Below the pieces are notes generated by a model. It was given only the letters and a program-made list of their open reading frames with translations. It was not told where the DNA came from and made no database searches. Positions 21,481 through 29,760 of a stretch of DNA of 64,000 nucleotides are shown piece after piece. The DNA comes from Ustilago trichophora (Eukaryota; Basidiomycota; Ustilaginomycetes; Ustilaginales; Ustilaginaceae). The stretch's first letter is position 1. Each line of letters opens with the position of its first letter. Both the position numbers and the translations under genes were made by a program. Location: NCBI GenBank assembly GCA_900323505.1, contig OOIN01000043.1:1054001-1118000 (forward strand), in the 5' to 3' direction.

Positions 21481-22642
21481 TTACTTGCCCTGGGGAGCGT
21501 CCTTGAACGAGAGGCAGTGCTCCTCGCCCATAGCCGAGACAACGGTGATCATGAGGTCCTTGCCGTCGTCGAAAGCGGCGTTGATCTGCTCACCGAGGTC
21601 ACCGTCGGGGACACGGACGTCGTCCTTGGTGTCACCGTCGTTGGTCATGAGGTTAAGGAAACCGTCGTCAATGTTGACGAGCTGGTACTCCTCACGCTTA
21701 ACGTGGGGGACGTCCATGTTGTGGGTCGAGGGCGAGATGTCCTCGAGCTTCTTGCCGGTGAAGATGTCGACGGCGACAAGGTGGACCTTGGCGTGACCGT
21801 GCTTACCAGTCTTGGAGGTGGACATGTCGACGATCTGTGCGAGGAGGGAAGAGGTGTAGGAGAGATGGCCGAATGTCAGTTGATATGCTACAGTATGGCG
21901 AGAGTCAAGGTTGTCCTCAACGTGGAGCAGGTCGCAATGGATGAGGAGCGGGAACTCCGACTCGACAAGGGAGGCAGTGGAAATTGCTTATCGCAGCGGA
22001 CGCCAACTTTCAAAAGCTGGTGGGATCGTACGTATCCGGACATGTGACCTGGATGAAATTTCCGACTGCTCCATCTCCTCATCGCATCTTGGAATGTGTC
22101 CACCTTGATGATACATTTGAAGTGCTTTGAGAAAACTTACCTTGCAAGGGCGGCTCTTGATGACGACGTGACCGTTCTTACGCAGAGCAGAGCACTGCAT
22201 AGGGAAGGTGAGCGAGGAACCGGCATCGGCGGTCTCGAAGGTGGCGTTGTGCTGCTCGTCGTCGGAGGCGGACTATTTGGCGAAGCAATCAATCAAACGA
22301 GTACAAGCAAAATGAGCAAAGTCAGTATTTGATGTCGAACAAGTTGCCGTCTAAGCGCGCACCATCTGTACGACGTCTTTGCGCAGTAGCCCAGGCAGGC
22401 GCCGAGCATGGCCAAGCTCGTAGAGCGAGTGTTGCGTTTACCAACATCGTCACCGTAAGAGGGCCGAGAAAGTCCAGCGACACGAGTTGCTGCTGCTGCT
22501 GCTGCTGCTGCTGAGCCAAACTGACGTGGCAACGTGCCGGACTGAACTGTGCTGTGCTGCGCAAAAATAATGCGAGCCTTGGTGCGTGCAAGTCAAATGG
22601 CAGATGATGGGGAGGTGATTGTGAACGAGATCAACGTACCAT
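21481..22642 (-). CDS. tif51: Translation factor eIF5A (hypusine-containing)
   Basis: Three exons on the minus strand: 22642-22640 (ATG only), 22272-22141 and 21834-21481. They are joined by introns of 367 nt (GTACGT donor) and 306 nt (GTAAGT donor). The product is 162 residues: an N-terminal tail [35 protein letters not shown], then the hypusination loop [10 protein letters not shown]. Lys56 in this loop is the site modified by deoxyhypusine synthase and hydroxylase. The C-terminal OB-fold includes [15 protein letters not shown] and [11 protein letters not shown]. eIF5A binds the ribosomal E site and relieves stalling on poly-Pro and at termination. The ATG-only exon was chosen because ATG directly abuts a good donor and the joined sequence matches the family N-terminus. 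A downstream Met (exon 2) would remove the usual acidic tail. Confidence 0.93.
22488..22513. repeat. CTG/CAG trinucleotide repeat in eIF5A intron 1
   Basis: About eight to nine TGC/CTG units on the plus strand (CAG on the transcribed strand), inside the first intron of the eIF5A gene. Confidence 0.85.
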
Positions 22643-23857
22643 TTTGACTGATTGATCTACAGGTGGGTAGGTGGTAGTAGAGAGAAAGGAGTTTGCTGTG
22701 ATCGTGCTTGGCTAGAGCTGAGCGTCTGACGAGTGAAAAAAACGGAGCTGGCCTCGATTGGGCTCTTTGCTCTTTTTTGGTCGTTTGAGTCGTTCGAGAA
22801 GATCTGCTCTGTTCTGCTCTTTTTGGGTTTGATGGCACTTTGGCAGCGTCGAACGACTCGCTCTCCACTGTAAGAGGCAAAGAAAAAAAAAGTTTTTCAA
22901 TGTTGCTGTGCACATTTTGTATTGCTGACTTGTAGTAAGTATTCAAATGGGGCCTGGAATTTGAATTCAGGAGAAGCAACCAGTTCCTAGCCACTCGAAT
23001 ACAAATTCCACGTCTGTATATGGTTGAGGGATATTGTCTCTCTCGACTTTGCCTCGCACATGCCAACTGGTCTCCGCTGAGAGGGAGCTGGAATGAGTTG
23101 GCCAAAACCGCTCTGCCACTTGCCACTTTGTCAGCTTCATTGGGGCCAGCATTGTTACACTACTGTATGATCATCTTGTCAAACAGTTATAGAATCTGAA
23201 GCTGGGATATCGTACAGAGCGGGAAAAGTAAACGTAGACGCTGGGCTGCGGCATGCAAGTGAGAATAGATTGGCCTCTCCTCTCTCGCACGATAGATTTC
23301 GATCTTCGAGAATAGAAAAATTCGCTTTCTGTGAAATTTTCAACAATCTCACGTCTCCCTTTTTTTTTTTTTTTCATCGTGTTTTGGTGGTTGAGGTGGA
23401 TCTTGGCCAAAAAGGAAAACGTGACCTGCTCTCTCTGCAACCATCATCCCGTGACTTTGCTTTTCCGAATATTCACCAACTCTGCTCTACGCGAACGCGC
23501 CACCGAATCCAACACCCTGCATTCACCAAGTCGGCTCCACATCGAGTCCAACACTTTCCTCTTTCGCGGGTCAGTTACACCTTGCCAGAGGTGTCATTCT
23601 CTTTCCCATCTCTGCATTGTCGCTGTCGCCATCCAGGGCGTGGCAAGGCGTGTCGTACCGTGTCCAGTGTCGAATCGTTCTTGCGTCTTATCAACGAGTG
23701 AGGTTTGGTTGTGCACATCGCCTATCACCAGGACATCTGCTGCACGAGCGGCATCAGCATCGACACGAGGGAAAAGGAGTGAGCCGTCGTCGCGATCAGC
23801 CATCACCAGTCTACAAGTGATCATCACCAGCAGCATCAATTCGGAACACGCGCCATC
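22643..23857. other. Divergent promoter region between eIF5A and cbf1
   Basis: 1.2 kb with no gene seen. It holds pyrimidine-rich stretches on each side and a T15 tract (near 23360). The stretch from about 23440 to 23857 is probably the cbf1 leader. Short open frames here have no recognisable content. Confidence 0.5.
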
Positions 23858-24994
23858 ATGTCGGCAACTACGGAAGCAGCCATCCCTCCTCCAACCCACG
23901 CCGAAGCAGAGCATCTCTCCAACGAGCATCCTGACGAAACATCCGTACGCAACGACGCCTCCTCTTCCTCATCATCCGCCGCTGCTGCCGCCGTCGCAGC
24001 TGCCGCGTTGGAAAACGCCTCCGATCCAGCCGACAGGGACCACATTGAGCGTGATGTCTCCAACATTCTTGCCGGCCTGAACCAGGAACAGCTCGCCTCC
24101 ATCGTTGCGGCAGCACGCGCATCCGAAGCGCGAAACAATGGCCAAGGCGGCAACGAACCTGCTACTTTCGGCGAGGGTATCGCGGCGAACAGCCTGCCAC
24201 CTGGTCTAGGGCAGGCGGCGAGCGCGTTGACTAGCATCGCGTCTGGTTTCAAGCGCACCCCAGGAAACGATCGCACGACCCTAGGATCAACGGAGAACGG
24301 CGTGCAAGCAAAAGACCTCGGTGATGCCCCACCTCCGCCCGGCACCGAGTATCAGGCAGAGCAACTCAATGGAGAAGACAAAGAGTTGGATCCAGATACA
24401 AGTGCCGCCATTGCCGCTGTCAAATCAGCCACCGACACCGCCACGGCAGCCGCCATTGCCAGCCTCGGCTCTCTCGCAGCTGCCTCGCATCTCCAACACA
24501 CGCCCGCTTCGCATCCATCGCACGAAGACCCCGGTGATGAGAGTATGGACTATGCCGATTCCCCCACAGGCAACGGATCCGCCTCTCCCTCTCGCAACCC
24601 GCTCAAACGTCCACGAGGACCCGAACTCGATCGTCAGCGAAAGGACAATCACAAAGAAGTCGAACGTCGACGTCGATCCGCCATCAACGATGGCATCACC
24701 CAACTTTCCCACATTGTCCCCGGTTGCGATGCCAAAAACACCAACAAGGGCGCCATCATCCACGCCGCCGTACGATACATTCAGGATCTCAAACACAACG
24801 AAGCGTCAAATATCGAAAAGTGGACGTTGGAGAAGCTTCTCATGGATCAGGCAATGGGAGATCTCACGGCACAGTTGGACGAAGCTAGAGCCCAGGTGGA
24901 AAGGTTAAGAGCTGAATTGGACGAAAGATTTGCTGATGATCATCAACACCATCATGCAGACGGCCAAGTAGAGCAGGAAGCGGCGAAGGCATAG
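23858..24994 (+). CDS. cbf1: Cbf1-type bHLH transcription factor
   Basis: 378 residues, single exon. The bHLH domain is at about 262-320: RKDNHKEVERRRRSAINDGI is the basic region and helix 1, then a short loop (CDAKNTNKGAII) and helix 2 (VRYIQDLK). The His-Glu-Arg pattern of the basic region fits binding to CACGTG. The segment after the HLH contains NIEKWTLEKLLMDQ, a Cbf1-family signature, and continues as a coiled coil to about residue 360. Cbf1 proteins act in sulfur amino-acid gene control, ribosomal-protein or respiratory gene control, and in some yeasts at centromeres; which applies here is unknown. The N-terminal 250 residues are Ala/Ser/Asp-rich and disordered, with a poly-Ser/poly-Ala stretch near 35-50. 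The start context is CATCATG. Confidence 0.88.
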   Translation: MSATTEAAIPPPTHAEAEHLSNEHPDETSVRNDASSSSSSAAAAAVAAAALENASDPADRDHIERDVSNILAGLNQEQLASIVAAARASEARNNGQGGNEPATFGEGIAANSLPPGLGQAASALTSIASGFKRTPGNDRTTLGSTENGVQAKDLGDAPPPPGTEYQAEQLNGEDKELDPDTSAAIAAVKSATDTATAAAIASLGSLAAASHLQHTPASHPSHEDPGDESMDYADSPTGNGSASPSRNPLKRPRGPELDRQRKDNHKEVERRRRSAINDGITQLSHIVPGCDAKNTNKGAIIHAAVRYIQDLKHNEASNIEKWTLEKLLMDQAMGDLTAQLDEARAQVERLRAELDERFADDHQHHHADGQVEQEAAKA

Positions 24995-25163
24995 CACGCC
25001 TCTTACCCACACACCTCACACACATCTCAGCCACGGTCCCTTTTTAGCTTTATCTCCTCTTTGTCAGTTTCGTATCCGATCGTATAATGTATTCTATCTA
25101 GCGCATGGCCTTTTTTGCAACACTTTTATCTACATACATCTTCCCTCTCTTCTCCTTGGCCTC

Positions 25164-28100
25164 TCACCAACGGAGGGAAAGATTCTTATTCCTCACCATC
25201 GGCCTAGTAATCACGATTCCCACCGAAAGAATCACCAAAGTCAACAGCAGCTGAGGCTTGTTAAAGCTCTCCTGCAGCACGTCGAATTGACCGCTGGGGC
25301 TAACTCTTGTGCTGAAGCTATCCAAACCATAGGCGTAAACGATAGCCGTGCTTTCCAAGAGTGCTGGACCGGTGGTTAGACCTTGGATGTTGGCCGCGGG
25401 GTAAATGTGGTTGATGACCCATTTGGGATCTTCGGAGATGAGAGGCGAGTAGGGGATCATGTACTCTTCGGCTTCTGCTGGCGTGGGCTTGCCAAGTGGT
25501 CGACGTGGGTCAAGGAGCTTGCGTGGAATCGAGACGATGGAATCTCGATCGGTAGCGAGGAGGAGATTCTTGAGACTGATACCAAACTTGGTGGTGGTGG
25601 TAGCTAAAGCGTTGACCTTACCCCCGGTGAAGAGGAAGCTTTGGACGTATGCAGTCGGAAGAAGATCTTTGCCAGACGAGGCCTGACTAGAGTCTCCAGT
25701 GAAACTAGAAAAGTTACCCTCGAGACCGCTCCACGAGGAAGACAGACTTCGCTTCTTAGCCTCACCGTCGCCAGTGGAAGAAGGTGACTCGTACAATTCT
25801 ACAGTAACAATCCTCGTTGCGGAACCTTCATCCGCATTGCGCACCGCATAGGTGGCACTGATCCAGTTTTCAACCATGTGAGCCTTGACAGGCTGAGAAA
25901 CATCTACATCCTCCAACGACAGCTCGTACAGCACCGCTCCCGTCACAGTATCCAACAGATACAGATGCGCCTGGTTGCCGCCTGTCTTCCCGACAGTGAC
26001 GATGAGCGTCGCGTGAGGGTTGAGATACTTGTACAGCGTAGAGCGATCGCCGAGGACACGGCCATAGCTGGCAATGGCATCGTTGTGAGGTGCCTCCACC
26101 ACCTGGACCACGTCTTCGCCGGTGGGGACGGCCCACGACCAAACTGGACGGCTCTTGTGGACGCTGCTGACACCCTTTTCCACCGTGTAGCCGACGAATC
26201 GGGCAGAAGCACCAGCGGTGGTGGCAGGCTTCTGGACGGAGAAAAAATAGCGATCAGAGAGGGGAGCGAAGCGTTCGGCTACCGCAAGGGTGTCTGGGTA
26301 GAGGTAGAGGTTGTTGCTCGAATCAATCAGTCCGAGAGACTGTTGCCTCTCGACCGGGTCCTCTACAGATTGGGGAAGGAGGAAAGCGTCCTGGCACTTG
26401 CCCACAAAGACGGTCTGACCCGACGAAGCATCGTTGAGGAATTCACCCGTCAGCGGGTTCAACTCGAACACTCTGGTCGTGAAGAGGCCCTGCTGCAGCT
26501 CCACCTCGGCCACAATAGCGAGCAGCGGGCTCTTTCCATCGGTGGAAAGTTCTCGCACGGTCTGCATGAACTTGATGTTGACCCTTGGCTCCGGCTCGCC
26601 TTCACCATCTCCGTATCCGATGAGCGACTTTTCCCACACCACAGTGTCCTTGGCGATGGTATCCAGTGCATAGAGCTTACCCTTGGCGGTAGCAACAACG
26701 ACGACTTTACGGAAGCCAAAAGGATCACGGAAGAGCGAGGAAGTCGTGTTGGCGTCGGCAACACGTGGGGCGAGGGAAGTGGGCTTCTGTTCCTTCTCCT
26801 CCTTCTTGCGTGCAGGCTTGTTGCCTTCTTTGACCATAGTCGTGGTGGCAGCAGCAGCCGTAGCAGAGGCACCGACGGATTTGGCGCTGGACAGGCCGAG
26901 CTGTTCGAGGCTGCCGTACGATCCGGTAGCGAAACGGGTGACAAAGGCGATAGTGTACTGTGGCAAATCCTTGAGCGAGACCGTGTGGCGGATGAGACGC
27001 TGGACAAAGCCCTCATGGTCCAGACTGGCAGCGCCACCAGGGATCGCGGTGAGCTTCTTCTCTGGCAAATCGACAAACGCCGTGTGCGTAGTCTGGGTGA
27101 GACCCTCCTCCAAGATCCACTGGTGCTGGTCGTCAAATAGCAATCGGACGGATCCACTCGAGGTGACAAGTACGGTCCTCGTCGCAAGCTGATACTGACC
27201 AATCTGACTGGCCTCAAAAGTAGCAGCGTGAACATTGCCGTGCAAATCGTGGTCCCACTGGAACGAGAATCCGCTCACCTGGCCTTCACCGCCGTTGTTG
27301 GCGTCAACCCAGAGGAAGTGGAAGTTGAGCAGATGCTGAGAGCGCGAGAAGAAGATGCGCTGGAGGTAAGCCCTTCCCTGTCGATCGTACGTTCCCGCAT
27401 AAACCGAGTCGTAGGCGTCCTCCTCAAACTCCCAGAAGCTGGTGAACTTTGCATCGGCCGAGACTTTGAGCACTTCAGCCAGACCGTCGGAACGCTGTGC
27501 GACAAAGACACCCTTGTTGGAAAGTCCTGCATCGACCAAGCCGGTGAAAACAGCCTCTGCGCGCTTGGCGTAGATGACCTGGGGCTGTGCGAAGCGCTTG
27601 CTAGGAGGGTCCAAGGGGGCAGCTCGAACAGTACCGTCCTTGTTGAGCCAAGCGACCCAGGAGCCAGGGTTGGCGGTGGGAGGCAGGTTGGGCAGCTTGG
27701 TCCAGGGAAGAACGACGACATCGGCGGCAGTGTTGAGACCCGAGGGAATTTCATGGGTGGTAAGGAGGTCACCGGTGTGTGCCGAGAGCGTGGCGACCGA
27801 GATTGAACTGTAGGCCGAGTTGGGGTTGCGAAGGAGCGAAACGACGTAAATCTTTTCCTGGTTGGCTACGACGCGGATGACGGAGCGGCGAGAGATGTCA
27901 TCTTGAGGCTCCCACTTCCAGACTTGGGCACCGTAGGCTCCATCAAGTCGGCGGACAGTGCGAGCGTTGGATAGGACGACAACATCGGGAGGCACATCGG
28001 CGGTAGCCTTGTCGGTGAGGAAAGCAGCATCGGTAGCCGGGAAGCCAGGCTCAGGAAGCAAGCCATCTCGAATGTTGTGCTGCTTGGATTCCCAGATGAG

Positions 28101-28553
28101 GTAACCGGTGAAAGCGTGGTAGAGTCGTACGTTAGCCCCGCCGTTGCCAGAGATGGCAAGGGCGACTTCACCAAACTGCTTCTGCAGCAGAACCTGATCG
28201 TGCTGTTGTAAGATCTGACGCCAGACAATGGCGCCGTTGCGTGGGTTGAGAGCGCCTACAGCGTTGGACTCGGTCGCGACAAAGATGGCGGTCTGCGCCT
28301 TGTCCTTGACATCAGCATCGGGCTTGATGATGCGATGGAAGCGAGGAGAGAGGTAAGGTGTGGCCGAGTCGTTGGAAGAATGTGGTACGCCAATGCGAGG
28401 AACGTGCCAGTCGATCTTACCCGCTTCAGCCTTGGAAAGAGCAGATGCGCTATGAGCACCCAACAAGAGTGTCAACAGAGAGGCAAAGAGAGCGACTGCA
28501 GCGAGGCGGCCAAAGCAGCGCCGACTTGATGAGGTCGGCTGTGCGCGCAGCAT
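25164..28553 (-). CDS. emc1: ER membrane protein complex subunit 1 (EMC1)
   Basis: 1129 residues from the ATG at 28553. The open frame continues upstream without a stop, but the earlier codons read as CA-rich leader. A signal peptide is clear at about residues 18-40 (LAAVALFASLLTLLLGAHS). A large lumenal PQQ/WD-like beta-propeller region follows (FVATESNAVGALNPRNGAIV, KLYALDTIAKDTVVWEKSL). The conserved EMC1 C-terminal domain includes FGISLKNLLLATDRDSIVSI, PRRPLGKPTPAEAEE and LDSFSTRVSPSGQFD, ending in one membrane segment (LLLTLVILSVGIVITRP) and a short cytosolic tail. The EMC inserts tail-anchored and some multipass membrane proteins into the ER. Yeast EMC1 is shorter (about 760 residues); this length is closer to animal forms. 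It is convergent with cbf1, with 169 bp between stops. Confidence 0.93.
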   Translation of the reverse strand: MLRAQPTSSSRRCFGRLAAVALFASLLTLLLGAHSASALSKAEAGKIDWHVPRIGVPHSSNDSATPYLSPRFHRIIKPDADVKDKAQTAIFVATESNAVGALNPRNGAIVWRQILQQHDQVLLQKQFGEVALAISGNGGANVRLYHAFTGYLIWESKQHNIRDGLLPEPGFPATDAAFLTDKATADVPPDVVVLSNARTVRRLDGAYGAQVWKWEPQDDISRRSVIRVVANQEKIYVVSLLRNPNSAYSSISVATLSAHTGDLLTTHEIPSGLNTAADVVVLPWTKLPNLPPTANPGSWVAWLNKDGTVRAAPLDPPSKRFAQPQVIYAKRAEAVFTGLVDAGLSNKGVFVAQRSDGLAEVLKVSADAKFTSFWEFEEDAYDSVYAGTYDRQGRAYLQRIFFSRSQHLLNFHFLWVDANNGGEGQVSGFSFQWDHDLHGNVHAATFEASQIGQYQLATRTVLVTSSGSVRLLFDDQHQWILEEGLTQTTHTAFVDLPEKKLTAIPGGAASLDHEGFVQRLIRHTVSLKDLPQYTIAFVTRFATGSYGSLEQLGLSSAKSVGASATAAAATTTMVKEGNKPARKKEEKEQKPTSLAPRVADANTTSSLFRDPFGFRKVVVVATAKGKLYALDTIAKDTVVWEKSLIGYGDGEGEPEPRVNIKFMQTVRELSTDGKSPLLAIVAEVELQQGLFTTRVFELNPLTGEFLNDASSGQTVFVGKCQDAFLLPQSVEDPVERQQSLGLIDSSNNLYLYPDTLAVAERFAPLSDRYFFSVQKPATTAGASARFVGYTVEKGVSSVHKSRPVWSWAVPTGEDVVQVVEAPHNDAIASYGRVLGDRSTLYKYLNPHATLIVTVGKTGGNQAHLYLLDTVTGAVLYELSLEDVDVSQPVKAHMVENWISATYAVRNADEGSATRIVTVELYESPSSTGDGEAKKRSLSSSWSGLEGNFSSFTGDSSQASSGKDLLPTAYVQSFLFTGGKVNALATTTTKFGISLKNLLLATDRDSIVSIPRKLLDPRRPLGKPTPAEAEEYMIPYSPLISEDPKWVINHIYPAANIQGLTTGPALLESTAIVYAYGLDSFSTRVSPSGQFDVLQESFNKPQLLLTLVILSVGIVITRPMVRNKNLSLRW

Positions 28554-28956
28554 GATGGATGTTGGCTGCGCTTTGTGTGATGTGACCGATCCTAAAGAAG
28601 GTGAGTAGAGAAGCAAAGGATCAAGTGTCTGTGTGATTCGATGTCGAACCCATGCTCGAGATGTCGAGCGCTTGCAGAGTAGAGTGTGTGGTGTGTGCGT
28701 GCCTTCTTTGCTGTTCACCCGGCCGTGCGCATGTGTGTGTTCTTCTTGACACACACGTCTGTGCGAGCGCGCGATCAAATCTTGGATTCAATTAGCTCGA
28801 AATCAGTAGAAATCGGCGATGCTCACGGAGCCGAGTTTACTGTAGCTGAGCTCTTCTTTCTTGGCTCTTGGTTGCGGGGGAACATCAAAAAGGGTTCAAG
28901 CGTCCCAGATTTTCATTTTCTGCGCAGCCAAAGGGAAGAAGGCGCGAGTCGTGCGC

Positions 28957-28998
<42 letters not shown>

Positions 28999-29760
28999 CA
29001 AATTGAGCCTGGCAAGCGGCAAAAAAAGGTGTCGGATGTGTGGATGTGTCAAGAGAGAGAGAGAGAGAGAGAGCATTCACACGGAGAATCAGCCAACTTT
29101 AAGCCAATAACGAAGCCAGGACAGCGAGCCGCGTATGCTCGGTCGTGCCTCGCTCCTGCTTCGCCCCCGCACTGCATCCCATCTAACCACCTTAGCATAC
29201 ATCCGCCGCGAGATCGCCTTTTACCATCCCCATCTTGCTCGCTAACTTGCTTCACCGCATACAAACGCCGTTCCGGACGCTACCGTATGCGAGCAGCTTC
29301 CGGCTCTCTCTCTCTCTCTCTCTCTCTTGCTTCAAATCGCTGGCATCTGCATACGAACTGGTGGTGGTGGTGGTTCATAACCGCGCATAGTGTGGCTCAC
29401 TCAGTCGGCTGTGGGTGCTACGATTCATCGCTGCCGTTCTCGTCAAAATCGCTGCCATCGGCCCTTCGGAAAGACTAGTTCGGCTCGCATCCGATTGCTC
29501 AATCGGCACATCCGGCGATCCAAACCAACGAAACCGCTGCACAACTTGACAACAAGACCCTGCGCCTCCTCCTTGCTCGGATCCCTCCGACAGCAACGAT
29601 CCTCCTCCCGACGGCGCTTCATCTCTCTCATTCGATCACGGCCGTTTCTCTGCGGTCACAGAAGTAAAGAGTCGATCAGACGCAACGCCTGGTCACAGCG
29701 GCAGTTGAGCTATCACATCCACAGCACTCATTTGGCTGAACTGTCAGACTCACTGTCACC
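28554..29760. other. Divergent promoter region between emc1 and a Zn2Cys6 gene
   Basis: 1.2 kb with no gene seen. It contains GT/CA-rich leader sequence next to emc1 and a T39 run. It also holds a GA run (29052-29073), a CT run (about 29305-29328) and a short GGT run (about 29360-29373). The stretch before 29761 is probably the leader of the transcription factor gene. Poly-Phe and poly-Lys open frames across the T run are artefacts. Confidence 0.5.
28960..28998. repeat. T homopolymer, 39 nt
   Basis: An uninterrupted T run, the longest homopolymer in the window, near the middle of the emc1/Zn2Cys6 divergent region. Confidence 0.92.

Noticed and set aside
25878..27140. 420-codon plus-strand frame opposite emc1
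   Set aside because: Shadow of EMC1; no family signature and no own promoter evidence.
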